From assembly GCA_030374765.1 (NCBI GenBank), contig JARGXX010000088.1, forward strand, positions 186,001 through 250,000: a DNA stretch of 64,000 nt, written 5' to 3'. The notes under the pieces are model-generated. The model was not told the origin of the DNA. It saw nothing but the letters and a program-made list of their open reading frames with translations, and searched no databases. This document shows, piece by piece, positions 34,446 to 47,086 of this stretch. Source of the stretch: Agarophyton chilense (Eukaryota; Rhodophyta; Florideophyceae; Gracilariales; Gracilariaceae). How positions within the stretch are numbered: the stretch's first letter is position 1; each line of letters opens with the position of its first letter. The position numbers and the translations under genes are program-made.

Positions 34446-37290
34446 TTGAGGCTGACGACGCCCGAGGCGCCGATGCCTCGCTCCCCGGTGAAAATCCTGA
34501 CAAGGAAGGACACCGCAGACGCGGACTCTAAACACCTCGGTGTGTTGCGTCGACCGTGGATACGGATTAGAAATAACCGGATCCCGGATAGAGTCTTGGT
34601 AATGGCCAAGCGTAACTACAAGGTTTACGCTGACCTTGGTCTGCACACGCAGTTTATGGTGAGACATCTCACTGTCCTGGATACAGGTGCTGGGCCGAAC
34701 TTTATTGTGGAATCGGTTTTACCCCCCCCATTGCGGTCACTCATCCGTTCTGAAACGGTACCCGACGTGTCGGACGCCAATAACAACCCGTTGAAAACGG
34801 CTGGTGTGATCGACCTGGTCGTCAGGCTAGGGCGGATGGTGGTTAAACTAACTTTTATTGTGTGCCGCTCGCTGGCCGCGCCAGTTATACTGGGATGTGA
34901 CTACTGCGACAGGTTTGTCGACGCCATCCGCCCACGTCTTAAGCAGGTGGAACTTGAGGACGGATCGACCGTCCCCATTGTTCGTCAACCGCAGAAGCTG
35001 GCATCGAGGAAACACATTCCTCTACCTGCTGCGCAGAAACCCACACCGGCGAACCGGGATTCTACGAAGGTACGCGTTGCCTCGTCAGTAACCATACCAC
35101 CGGAGAGCCAGGTTATGGTTTCAGTCAATTCCCGTCAACACGGTCTTCGGGTTGTTCAGCCCTTGCCCTCGTTGTACGAGAAATTTCAGTTAACCGTTGC
35201 GAACGGAATCGTGCAAGTCACGCCGAATTCCCCTTTCAGGGTGTTGGTTGCCAACCTGGGGAAGGCACCCCAGACGCTGGCAAAGAACCAAGTCATTGTG
35301 TCTGTGACGCCGCACCCGCTCGCGATGCTCCCTACAAAGGTGACGGCTGCCGAAGTACTCGGGATAACCCCCTCTACCGAGGATGGTCTCCCGGTATCCG
35401 GTGCAGAAACCTCCGGGGAGGCACAGCAGTTGGCGCTCGATAAAACCGTCAAGACGGATGCATTTCTGACCTCGTCGGTTCCTACACCTGACACCAGGGC
35501 ACAGCCTACGAGCTACGATAAGATAGACCCGATTAAGGCCCTCGAGGACCTGGACCTGAGTCATGTACCGGTCTCACACCGGGACCGCTTACGCGCAATG
35601 CTACGCGAGTTTACCACAATGTGGGACGGCTCACTGGGTGAGATCAATACAACCGAACATCGGATAGACTTGCTACCGGACGCACGTCTGGTTGCGAAAA
35701 CCCCTTACAAGGCGGGACCGAAAGCTCGGGAGGAGGAAGAATTTCAGGTGGACAAGATGCTCCGTGCTGGAGTCATCGAGCCCGCCCAATCTCCTTCGGC
35801 TTCACCGGTGGTGCTGGCCCTCAAGGCTGACGGCACGTGGCGGTTTTGCGTTGACTACCGCCGCCTCAATGCCGTCACCGTGAGGGACACCTACCCGATT
35901 CCGCGCATGGACGAGTGTATAGACTCGCTCGGGGACGCTACCGTGTTTACGGCTCTGGATGCTAACTGGGGCTACTGGCAAGTCCCAGTCCGGGAAGAGG
36001 ACCGAGACAAAACCGCGTTTGTTTGCCACTCGGGTTCCTACCGCTTCAAGCGGATGCCGTTTGGTTTAACCAATGCACCGGCCACCTTTTAAAGGGCAAT
36101 AGACATACTGATGTCGCGTTTCAAGTGGCGCACGTGCCTTGTCTACTTGGACGACATCATTGTCTTTTCCAGAAACCTGGACGATCATCGGACCCACGTG
36201 CGGGACGTGATGACCGTACTGCGAGACGCAGGAATAACCCTCAAGTTGAGGAAGTGCGAGTTCTTCACCGACACGGTGAAGTATCTCGGGCACGTCATCC
36301 GTCCAGGACGGTTAATGATCGAACAAGTTCGTATCAAGTCCCTCTGCGAGGCGAAGGAGCCCCGTACTCAAACGGAGCTTCGATCCTTTTTAGGTCTGGT
36401 CAACGTCTATCGACGGTTTATACCGAGTTTCTCGGATATCGCCGCTCCGCTTAACGCGCTACTGCGGAAGGGCCAGCCACCAAAGCTTGCGCCATTTACC
36501 ACCGATCAGTCGGAATCTTTTCGCTCCTTTATTAAGGCAGTTACGACAGCTCCCATCCTATCCTTGCCCAAAGCTGGGCTTCCCTACTCCATCGACACCG
36601 ACGCCAGCGACCACCAGGTGGGCTGCGCACTGTTCCAAACCACCCCCGAGCGGGAACGCAAACCAATTGGCTATTGGTCCTGCACGCTGAACGTCCACGA
36701 GCGCAACTACTCGGTCTCCGAGAAGGAGTGCCTCGCAGTGGTCTGGGCGCTATCCACTCTGCGCCCATACCTCATGGGCGTTCATTTCACCGTGTACACG
36801 GACCATGCCTCGTTGAGGTGGCTGCTGAACATCGCAGATCCTTCTGGCCGCTTAATGCGGTGGCGCCTCCGCTTAGCGGAATTCGACTTCGAGGTCGTCT
36901 ACAAAAAGGGTGTCCAGAACACCCAAGCAGACGCCCTCTCTCGATTACCTACGACAGGTGAAGCACTTGCCGACCCGGAGGTCGACGAGATCCCGTGCTT
37001 TACCTTGGAAGGGGAAACATCGACGGAGTCGGATTGGCCCGAAACCGGGGAAGACACCATGGAAATGGATGAGCTACTCGCAGCGCGCGAGAATGAAACA
37101 CCCGTACCCGTGGCACCGTGGCTTAGAAGCCCCGCCGTGGTACCGCACCGCTCACCGGGTCTCTCCGATATACCGACTTTATCGGAACCACCGGCAATGC
37201 CGGAAACACTTGGCCCTCGCGGCCAGTTACCTTTACGGGCGCCGCGCAGCGGTATTTATACCCGCCATGCGGTTAGCCCACCATAACCCG
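34446..37290 (+). mobile_element. Gypsy pol region: protease, reverse transcriptase, RNase H
   Basis: Parts in order are a retropepsin motif VLDTGAGPNFI (34675), reverse transcriptase with VDYRRLNAVT, FKRMPFGLTNAPATF and the catalytic YLDDIIVFS (35850-36170), then RNase H with DTDASDHQVGCALFQ and VYTDHASLRWLL (36595-36830), closing at NTQADALSRL, the usual RNase H end. The set is almost intact. It is known for this family to be made as a polyprotein. Confidence 0.88.
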
Positions 37291-38180
37291 TCGCTCCGTC
37301 TAAGGAGGGGGAGGGGACCCGCTCAATCGCGGAAGCATCGCCGTCGCAACGGAAGTTTAACCGGACACCCCGGGCAAGGCCGCCGAGCGGGCAACCGGCA
37401 TCGTCGCCGGACGCCAATCCGCTCCCGCGGGACGCGGCGGTCAATCCGACCGCCACGCAACCCGCAAGGGGAACCGAGGCGCTCGAAGACCCGAAGCCGG
37501 GAAGCGAGACCCTACGGACGCCCCGCATCGCGTGGAAGCAACTAAGGGCTCCCCGCACATTCGCGGTCGCACACCGAGCGTTTCGGTCGATACCGGTACT
37601 CCGGCGGGCGCTGCGCAAGCAGGTCTAGCGAGCCACTCCGTTGAGAACGGTACGAACCCCATGGGGGAAAAGGGGCGCGACGACAAGTCGAAAACCGCCT
37701 CCCTTGCCGAAGAATCGGAGCCAACCGTCCGCGACGGCCCGACCACCCGTCCTCAAGGTCACGTAACCCGGGCGGGAGATCGGACCAATGGGCACCCGGC
37801 ATCCCGGTCATTGGCTGACAGCCACCCCGCGGAGGCGGACCGCCGGGACGGTGAACCACTCACCGCCCACAGCGCACCGCACGGCGGAAACTGCCCACCA
37901 ATGGGAACGCCGCATGCCGCAAATCAAGCGAAGGCCTCCGGTGAACCGTCACCGATACGGAAGGACCCCCGCCAACTCGCGGTAAGAGCGGACTTCAGGG
38001 AAGCCCCTACCGCCCAGCGGAAACACAACCCGGCCGCGCCGGCAACTTCCGCGAAGCGGTACGGCAGCCCCGCCAACCCGGCAACAACAGCAGAGCGGGA
38101 TGAAAAACCGGGTGACCCGGAACAGGCGACGACGAGCCCAGCACCACGCGGCGCTGAGGCTCGGGTCACCACCATACGGC
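36960..38180 (+). mobile_element. Low-complexity interval where integrase is expected
   Basis: Between the RNase H end and the chromodomain, 1.2 kb encode proline-, arginine-, threonine- and alanine-rich sequence. I could find neither the HHCC zinc finger nor a D,D-35-E pattern in any forward frame. Integrase is normally 350-400 residues at this place. Confidence 0.55.
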
Positions 38181-38184
38181 AAAG

Positions 38185-38340
38185 CCGGCATGTTTACGTG
38201 CAGGAGTACGTCCTCGACCGAATCGTCGGACATAGCTACGATGGGCACGGGGTGCTCCAGTACCGGACCCGCTGGTACTGATACGGGCCAAAGTGGGACA
38301 CTCTGGAGCCCATCGAGCACCTCCCGCGCTCTGCGGTAAT
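38185..38340 (+). mobile_element. Chromodomain of the gypsy element
   Basis: VQEYVLDRIVGHSYDGHG followed by LQYRTRWY and the WDTLEP step reproduce the chromodomain pattern Y-x-VE-x-IL-D-x-R...YLVKW...TWEP. Such domains steer chromovirus integration toward particular chromatin. Confidence 0.7.
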
Positions 38341-38682
38341 GCGATACCACCGCCTTGCGGGGACCGCACTCCCAGCCACGCCGGTAAACGCCCAAGAGGG
38401 ATAAACCGTGAACACGGAATGGAATGGCTGATGGCGCCACGCGCCATCTCCGTCCATGCCCCAACGCGGGGAAGGAAGCAACCGCTCACGCTATCCCAAC
38501 GTCGTTGGTGGTCGTGCCAGTTACCTGGTCCGCGTGCGAAGCGCCCACCGTTAAACACGGAACTCCCAGCTAGGCTGGGTCCCTGCAACGCCGGAACCCC
38601 GGTTGAAGGCCGGTACCCCGGAAAGAAAGAAGTGGACTTGAGAAAGGGCGTCGGAAAGGCGACCCTCTTCTTTTATTTCTCA

Positions 38683-40512
38683 CTACTGGCAAAGGCACCC
38701 TAGTGGCGCCGCCCTACATTCTACCGGAAGCTCCGGTCCTTCCTCCGCACGAGGTGGAGCCCCGCCCAGGCGGTTGGCTAAGGCATCCCGCATGGCGGCC
38801 ACATCACCCGAGATCTCGGAAGGGCGAAGCCCCACCTCCCGTAGGAAGCCCGCGATGACCTCGCCCCGCTCTGCGCCAGCGGCAGTTGCGGGCGGGCCCG
38901 CCACCGATGGAGTCGGATAGGAATCCGTTCGCACGGCATCAGCAGCCCCGGATGGAGCCGCACCACCGTATTCAACGGACTCTTCACCGGCCTCGCCGGA
39001 CTCGTCACCCTCCATCGGAGCGTAACCCGGATCCTCCGGTTCGTTGTCGACCATCGGGTCACCATCCGCATAGTCGCGGTAATAGTCGCTCGAGTCAACA
39101 TACCCTCGCGGGTGGTCGGCCGGGACTTCACGCGGCGCATGCCGGTTGGCTTCCGCTTCCTCGCGGCTGATCTAGTGGTAATCACAGGGGTCGAAGTAGA
39201 TGAAATCCCTCGCTAGCGCGGTATTCCTCCCGAGTCCGGGGCCAAACCCGCGACGCGGTTGAATGCGTTGGGAGTTCTCCAGCGGGACCTCATCCCACTG
39301 GACCCCCTCCACAAAGTCGAGGAGGCCCAGCATCTCTTCTTAGTTCGCCTCGCCCCCGAGGGGGATGCGCATGTCTAAACGGCGGATCGCAGCCCGCACA
39401 CGCGGTGGCACGTACCACAATCGATATTGGTCGTACGCCTCAGCGAGGATAAAAGCCGCAGTGCGGACGGCCCATTCGCTTACCACGACGGACCACCACC
39501 CCGACTGGGGATCGTTCAAGAACGACGACCCTACATAGGTGAAGACTGGGGGCAGCTCAATGAAGCAACCCCAGCACGCCTCCAAGGAGGACCACCAGTC
39601 TGGGAGACTGACGTACCGACCACGTCGGTGAGCAGGCGCGATGCGCTCAATCTTTGTGTTCTGGTACGGTACGAAATACCCGGTCCGGGCCCGCCAACGC
39701 CGCTCATCGCGGATGAAGTTCTGAAGGAAGTTCGAGCGCGACTGCCGCTGTTGGTAGCGGAACTCTGCCCGAAGAATCGGTCGTGCCCAGCAAAGGGCTT
39801 CTTGCCGAGCGATCGGTGTGCCCCTCCAAGCGAGGGTTTCCAATCCGCTAAGACGGTCACAGTACGACATTTCCCCGCGAGTGCGGTAAAGGTGTACGTC
39901 GAATTCGACCTCTGGTGGTATCGGGAACTCGAAAGGCGCCCGATGGTGCCTGAGATAAGCGATCCGCACAAGCGCGGCCTGAGCCTCCGCAGAGGATTCA
40001 CCGCGTCGGCGGAGTATGTGGTGTACCGGGATGGCGATGCGATTACGCCAATCCCAGGACATGGTCACCACGCCGGGCAGGTCGCCCGGGAGCATCTCCG
40101 AATTATCAGTGTAGGATTGGATCAAATCCTCGTCGCGGACAGCCAATGGGTGAAACCAAGGCGTTTACCGCAACATCGCGGAGCCATGCCGAGTTCTCGG
40201 ATTTGCACCCACAAGGGCGTCGTAGGTCGGCCACTGCGGTGGGTCCGCCTGTCCGCGAAAGCGGGCGCCAATACGGCGGTCTTCGTACGCGAGGTTGGAA
40301 ACATCGCCAGGGTGAGGCGCGGACCGGAAGCCGGTGGAACCGCCAAAGGCGGGAGTCGCGGATGTGTTATGACGGTCGGGGTTGGACATGGTGCGTGTTG
40401 GTGTGCTGTTGTTGGAATCGGATGCGGAGAGCGTGCGTGGGATCCTTGGTGAAGGTGTGTTGGTTTCCGGAGACCCGGTGTCGGACGCGCTCTTATCATG
40501 ACGAGCTGCCAT
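38683..40512 (-). mobile_element. Antisense open reading frame region within the gypsy element
   Basis: Between the chromodomain and the 3' LTR the plus strand has no credible gene, but the minus strand is protein-like for 1.8 kb. It starts with ATG at 40512 (MAARHDKSASDTGSPETN). The central segment (about 39340-40146) is a 268-codon frame rich in Trp, Tyr and Arg (MSWDWRNRIAIPVHHILRRR, DWWSSLEACWGCFIELPPVF). The end is acidic (EPEDPGYAPMEGDESGEAGE). A few breaks separate the parts. No domain was recognised. Antisense frames at this place are known in some plant Ty3/gypsy lineages. Confidence 0.55.
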
Positions 40513-40546
40513 GCCGACTTCCTCTTCGAGGTGTTCGCCCTGTCAT

Positions 40547-40556
40547 AAGGGGGGGA
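40547..40556 (+). promoter_or_regulatory. Polypurine tract
   Basis: AAGGGGGGGA lies two bases before the 3' LTR start and would prime plus-strand DNA synthesis. Confidence 0.8.
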
Positions 40557-40558
40557 TA

Positions 40559-41100
40559 TGAAGAGCAACGTCCTCCAGGGAGGTTTTTGGGGACTTAAGA
40601 TTTTTCCGGAGCCTCCGGCGTGCAACCTCGTTATGAGTAGGAGTAATCCGCTTTCACGGCGACACCCGGAACGCCGGTGATGCACCGGCGGGACTGGGTG
40701 CTATACACGTGGCCGCAGCGCCCGCGCGACACGTGGCCGCCAGATTGGTTCCCTTTGTTAGACGAACATTTAGCTATTTAGGATAGACTTTATTTATTCT
40801 ATTCTACGGTGACTACAGTACTTAGGCCGCCGGCCTCGCGGCCGCCGGTCCAGTAAAGTCTCCCCAACAAGGGTGATCTTGGTCTTCCAGATCTTGGCTC
40901 TGGGTCGAACCGCCTGCGAGGATATACAACTCCTTACGGAGGGATTTCCCGTGGTGCACGGCTTCCCAACCCCCTTGGACGTTCAAGCAGCCTTCGTGTG
41001 TTGGGTATCTATTCCCACTTTCGGGGTTCCGCCCGTGTATACGGTTTGCTACACCCGGCAGTGCCGGCTATTCCCGAGTCCCCTCTTGCGACTCGCGGTC
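40559..41100 (+). repeat. 3' LTR of the gypsy element, truncated
   Basis: The first 542 bases match the 5' LTR with about twelve differences. At 41100-41101 the match stops in the middle of the LTR and copia fossil C begins in the opposite orientation. The remaining 320 bases of the LTR are absent. Confidence 0.9.
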
Positions 41101-44100
41101 AGTTTGTACAGTTCCTTACTGTGTTCTTTCCCTTTTGGACAATTATAGTGCTTCAGCCCAAACGAGATTCTTCGCTTTGCTTGTTCCTTTCGTACAGTGT
41201 CCATAGCCTGATCAATTGCCCTTGCACGTAGCAATTGTGTCTCAGCAGGTGTTTGTCTCGCCGGACGTGGTATGGCGCCAAAGACAAGTAAGGTCGGACA
41301 TAGACCCTCTGGACCAAGCGTGTCGTTGACAGACTTAACCGCCATCTGCAGGCAGTGTGCATCAGTCTCACTGCGTGGAAGCGAAGATCGAAGTTTCGTG
41401 TACGCAGCACGAAGGGGTCCGTGGTAGCGCTCTACATGTGTCATCGTAGAAGGAGATTCTATGGGAGCCGGCAGAACGGTGATACCATCTGCGTTGGACA
41501 GCTCGAGAAATTCTCTCGAAACAAAGTTGCTGCCTTGGTCAATGCGCAAAAAGTCCGGAGGCCCAAGATAGAGACGTTACCAGCACCGCAAAAATGTCCT
41601 CCAGACTTCAGAGGACGTCATGCGTTTGAGGAATGAGGCAGCGTTAAAATGAGTAGCCTCATCAACAACATGAAGCACAGGCTTCTGATTGATGTACATG
41701 ACGTCTACTGCTACGCTGTGGTTGAACCTTACGTCATCCATTCCAACTATCAATTTGAACCTTCGTGGCCGTGAGGCATTCACAGCGCAGGTAACACATG
41801 ACTTTGTGAGTTCACTGATTGCATCACGAACGTTCGAATTCATTTCATGCGGTCGAGCCCTCTTCAGTACGTTTGTGAATGACTGTACGGATGGGTGACC
41901 AAATACTCGATGTAGTTTCCTCAATTCTGTCTCGGTGTACAACGAGTAGGAAAGATCGCCATGATTCCATTTGTGGATCAAGAAGTAGTTCTTGAACGTC
42001 AGGGGTTGCGAGAGATGTTTGTACATGACCTCATGCTTCTGAAGGCTGATTTCAAGGCCATTATCTACCATATCCTTCATGCTGAGGAGACTGGGGATGT
42101 TATCCTGCACAATTTGGAACGTAACATCTAGAACCAGGTTCAGATCTCTGAATGGTACCGGGATTGTGGCCGTGCCAATAGGTTGGCTGCTTCCTCCGAT
42201 TCCTTTCAGTCGCTTAATGCTATGCCGATCAATGCTGCAAGGTACTTCGAATTGCTCACAATAGGCCTTGTACTGAGAATATGACATTACAGAGGACCTG
42301 TTGGCACAGGTGTCAATGTAGAGTCCTCGAAAATCATCGCGTTCCCCTTTTCTAAGTTCCTGATCCATAGCAGCCATCGCGGAGTCCATATCTCTCTTGA
42401 ATCCCATACCGTGTAGAAACGATGCGTTAGCCAAGTGTACTTCTTCCATCTCGTGTAACGACATGTCATTCTAGATAATTTAGGCAGCTTCTTCCTCAGA
42501 ATCTAGGCCACTGTCACTCTCGACGCCGTCGTCACTGTCACTGGAGTACACAACGTTGACATCATCTGACTCTACAGTTTCGTGTTCGGTGGTCAATTCA
42601 TCGACAATATACGCTAGGTCTTCAACAGTCACGTATGCAGACGGTCTTCTACTTTTCATCTTCTCAATTGCCTCCCTGACCTCTTGCTGCGAATGCCTTG
42701 TGCGAGCAAGATGATTCTCTCCGAATACATAACATCCCTTCTTTCCAGCAATCCATCTCGAAGAAATTTTCTGTCTGTGACCTTCTGCCCTCCTTCGTCG
42801 TCCGTATCCTTTCAACTTCTTTCTGGCGTCTCCGCCATACTTGTTGCCAAGACTGTAGTGAACCTTGTGTTCCTTGCCAGACTTACTGTCATGTGAGACT
42901 GCAAAGGCTTCCGCCGATCTGGGTTCGCTAGACAGAAATGTAGCTATTCTGCTTCTCGCCTCCTGAGAGGTCGCAGGTACACGTTCTCTGAGTGACTGAG
43001 CGATCTGAGCGGTGTCAGCAGAAATAATCAATTGGTATCTCAAGAAATTGTCTGTCCTATAAGCTGGATCGAGCTGGTTCTGCAGCTGTGTCAGCTTGTG
43101 ACAAAAGGATCTGAACACGTCGAGTTCACTTTTGTCAGGACTCTCTTGCATGGACTGAGAAAGTCGCATCGATTGCCATAAAATGAGTGTTCTGTTCCTC
43201 TGCTCGGCGTTGACGTAATTGTCGACAAGCTTCTGTAAAATCTGCTGGTAAGGGTCACCAACACGATACACCTTCATATAGAACGAGAGTGCATCGTCTC
43301 GAAGGATTGCTGGTAGCGCTTCTGCCTTTTCCAGATCTGATAGACGACCAATTCTCGCCATCGAGTCATAGAAATCAAGAGCCTCTTGTAGGTCCTCATC
43401 GAAACCTCCACCGTACGAGCAACGACCCTGACAAGCCTTCAGCATCCCATTAAATCCCATTGTTGGCCTTGATATAGACCGGTCCAGTTGCTTTGCACTG
43501 TTCGAGTCAGTTCCATGTTTCGTCATCTGCAAGGAATTTGTACATACATTTGGTAGAACATCTTGCAATGTCGCTCCAGTTGACTGCAATAGTAGTTGGC
43601 CATCTGGTCCGTCTTTCTTCGGGTGCCCATAGTGTTCCTGGTTAGTCCTTTGGCTCTCCACTTGGCCTGGTGCATCCCTGTTCCGTCCAGGTGTGCTTGG
43701 TTGCCGAAGGTGCCGTTCTGTATTGGACATTACAGGAGTGCCATGCGCTTCTCCTCCAAGAACTGAGCCCTGTGGAGTTGCAGCTGGTGGGACAATATCT
43801 TCGTTCTCTACAGCAGGATTTCCTTCCATCGGGATGAAGGACGGCTGCTCGAGACACTCAATGAGCGCTCTAGCTCGCCTGAATCCTTGCTGACGTCGCA
43901 CCCATACTCCTCGCTCGATTAAGAATGTTATCCAGCGTACAGTAGTAGCCTTTGAGATATGTCCAATTGACTCCAGTCGAAAAGTTGAAGTAAATTCAAA
44001 CCATAGCACTTCTCCTTTTGCTCCTGTTTCCTTCAATGCTTCCATCATTTCCTTCGAATAGTGCTCCAGTTCTTCCTTGTATTTCAGAATTACTTCTCTT

Positions 44101-44258
44101 CCAGAATTCGGCGGCGGTGGGTCCGGATCACCGATCGCGTCATAAAGAGCTTCGTTAAAATTCCGTAGTGCCTCTGCACTCAAACCTTGGACTTCGTGGC
44201 TTCCTTCTCCTACTTCCGTGTCTTCTCCAGTGTCCTGAATTTCTTCGGTTTCCGTCAT
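41101..44258 (-). mobile_element. Ty1/copia retrotransposon fossil C, 5' part, inverted
   Basis: Read on the minus strand, gag fills 44258-42480 (592 codons, with a degenerate zinc knuckle near CYVFGENHLARTRHS and an acidic tail). The protease-like region follows (FRGLYIDTCANRSSV), then GAG-pre-integrase (LHRVFGHPSVQSFTNVLKRA with CVTCAVNAS), then integrase (VLHVVDEATHFNAASFL, DQGSNFVSREF, HVERYHGPLR) down to 41101. Reverse transcriptase, RNase H and the 3' LTR are missing beyond the junction with the gypsy LTR. Gag is open and well preserved; the pol part has few breaks. It is younger than fossils A and B. Confidence 0.88.
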
Positions 44259-45568
44259 GACAGAGCTGAGTCACTGTTACAATGTGGTCGACCGTAACAG
44301 TTATAACTGTTGAAACCCAGCTACTGTAGCGCACTGAGCTGTAAACGTTCGGTGCGGAATGTCGAGGTTCTGTCTTCAAAGCACGGCCCGCTGTTGAGCT
44401 GTCGCCTTAAAGGTAAACCGCAACAAATACGTCAGGATCTACGGCCTGCTGTGCGGCTGTGTCCCGATGATCTGTTGATTCTACGCGGTAGTAGAGGTTG
44501 ATTCAGACGTATATGCTCGCTAGAACATTGCGTGGTTCATTAACGTACTCTCTGTAGTTGCGAACTGATGTTGCGCCGGGTCCAGGACTGTGTTGTTGAT
44601 GTTGAATGCAGATAGATGAGAGTTAACTCCCTTCAAAAGGTTGTCGTGCTCTCTCGTTTACTCTTTAAGTATCCAAACTATCACCATCAGCGGTAGACGC
44701 GAGGTGATGTCGTTGTAAGCAGTCCTACGTGGCATAATCACACGCATTTGCACAGATCTATTTCTAAAATCATCAAATAAAATACCTAATACTTATATGC
44801 ATATTCTGAACAGTAGGATTCCACAATGTCCTTGTTAACTACACAGAGGATTCATCCTCGGATGTGTATCGCTGTTCAGTGCGCTTGTTGGCTTCAACGG
44901 ATATCGTTTTCGATTCCCGCAGGTTTGGCTCATCACTCGACAAATTCATGTGCAAAGCACTTGTCGTTGGCTCATACCGACATACCGTTTGGATTCGTAC
45001 TCATGTAGTTCAATTTACCCTTTAACGCCGTGGCATCAATACATCAAGAGTCCCTTTTCAAACGATTCCACATGCCCAGTTACGACCCCATGTTGTACGC
45101 CAATCTCTCTTCCGCCTGCACTTCTATAATTGCGCTAACTATCAGAGATGGCTTGTGGCAAAGCATTCACTTTTTGTCCTCGTTCTTTTCTATCCTGCCT
45201 GATATCTGCGCTTTTGTCGCTCTCAGCTGTTTCGGGACAATTATCTATCACTAACACCATCCAAAAGTTTGGGGCACTCCTGTATGCGAGCGTCACGACA
45301 ACGAAACAATTTATCAAGGCCCCCTCATAAATTTAAAGAACCAATTCCGTGAATTCTTACAGTCTAAACATTCATGTACATATATTTATATCTGAAGCTC
45401 TCCAATCTCTTTGCAAAACGTTTAACGACAACTGCTACTTTACCAGAACCTCTGGATTCCGTGCAGGTCATGCTCGGCCCACCCTTGTAGTCTTATACAT
45501 TCGTACAAGCTTCTCCGCCCATCTTAATACTCAAAGGAGAGCTATGTTTCCATCCCATGATCGTGACC
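44259..45568. other. Leader of copia fossil C and unassigned sequence
   Basis: The first few hundred bases should hold the 5' leader and LTR of fossil C, but with the other LTR gone the ends cannot be set. Nothing else is recognised. Confidence 0.35.
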
Positions 45569-47053
45569 CTACTTCCTTCGCGTTTGGGACCGCGAAAACG
45601 ATTCACGCTGGTCACCACCACGTCCAGGGTTGCGTTCGTTCGGAAGCAATAAATAAATATTTCCTTGGTATACTCTTTGCATCACAATGCCACCAGTCGG
45701 AGACAAAAAAGCCAAAAGACCAGACTGGAAAGTGAGATTTAATATCGACATCATGTTTCCGTTTCCGTTCAGCTGAATCCTGTAACCTTTTTTAATGTCA
45801 GAAGCTGAAAACTTGGTGAGAAAAAGTTTTCCTCTCATTTGAGAACCGAAAGTATTTGCAGTGTATTCAACCAGACTGATGCTCCTCAACTGCATCTTGG
45901 CCATGGCCTTATCGAATCCATCTTCAATGAGCTGGGGAGATTGGTTTCTGCATTGTCTACCGTCATGTCGTCCACAACTGTCTACTTACACATTCTGTCT
46001 ACTCACCTCCCGCCGCAAGGGATCCACTTACTTCTGCGTCAACTTCGGACTCACCATCACACTATAGTAGTCCTCCTTCATCTTACTGAGATCTACTTTC
46101 AAAACATTCCCCTTCTAAAGCAAAGTAATAAACAGTATTGAACATGCATCCTCCTCCAAAGCCTCTGCACCCTCTTTCTCGATCTCTGCAGCAGATCGTT
46201 CTCTTGCGCTCTGAACTCTTCCTTGGCCATTCATCGCCATCCCCGCTTCCATTACAGATATTTTTTTCTTTCCTCTCACACGTACACCATCTGAAGTATC
46301 CGATCTATTGAACCCTGCGCAGTCAGCTGCGCGTCTGGTCCCGGCTTTAATTCCCCTCTCGGTATCACCTGTTACCCCTGTTTCCTTTCGTATGGTACGG
46401 TGAGGTGTTGCTATCCTTCGCCTCGGATCTCCTTTTCGTAATACCGGTGGCTCCTGTCGCGGTCCTGAATCGTTCGTGCCGCTTCACGAATGCCCTGCTC
46501 GTTCTTCCTCACCTTCTCCTATTATTTCATCCTCAATCTCCTCAATAATTGCATCTGCACATATCTCAACGAGCGTACTCTCTTTCTCAACCGGGTCAGT
46601 AGCTTTTCTTACCTCTTTCACACCATCACGGCGCGTTCTAGAAGTTCTGCCCTTCCGACCACCTCCACGTCCTCCCCGAACTGTGCGAACGCTCACAAAT
46701 TCGGGGTTTCCGTTCTGCATTGCGGGCATCTTCTCAACGCCCACGTTCCGTTTTCGTGTCGCTTTCTTGCCATTATTAATGTTCGGAATCGTGGAAATCT
46801 CCTCACTTACCGTTTCCTTCGAACCACCCCCATCGCTGCACACCCTTGCGTCTCTCACACTCCTTAGTCCGCTTCTCGGCGGGCCTTCTCTACCACCGTC
46901 GGCGCCACCCCTTTCCCTCTCAGATTCACGGCGCTGGGACTTGCGATCTCGCCGCACATCCGGTACACCTGACGCTCTCTTCCTCTTCAACACCATTCGA
47001 TATTCCCAACGGTAGCCGTAGAAGCAGTTCCAAAGTTGACAGCGGCGGGCCAT
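45569..47053 (-). CDS. Hypothetical charged protein, probably multi-exon or decayed
   Basis: One minus-strand frame extends about 495 codons from ATG 47053. The first 189 codons are uninterrupted, very basic then acidic (MVLKRKRASGVPDVRRDRKS ... EEIEDEIIGEGEEERAG). Downstream the frame goes on with four in-frame stops and a more ordered end (MAKMQLRSISLVEYTANTFG, FLTKFSASDIKKGYRI). GTGAGT- and GTAAGT-like donors near the last stops make introns possible. I do not recognise the family. It starts only 34 bases after the RPB1 relic, same strand. Confidence 0.35.
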
Positions 47054-47086
47054 TTAATATCACGCTACTTTTTTTTCGCGAAAAAA

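Larger units (their letters stand above)
31309..41100 (+). mobile_element. Ty3/gypsy chromodomain retrotransposon (chromovirus-like), nearly complete fossil
   Basis: The element spans almost 9.8 kb: 5' LTR, primer-binding site, gag, protease, reverse transcriptase, RNase H, a low-complexity region, a chromodomain, a long antisense open frame, a polypurine tract and a 3' LTR that is cut short. The two LTRs differ at roughly a dozen positions in the 540 bases they share (about 2 per cent), so insertion is fairly recent. The coding parts carry a few breaks. A recognisable integrase core is not seen. It inserted into a mariner remnant on the left and now abuts copia fossil C on the right. Confidence 0.9.
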
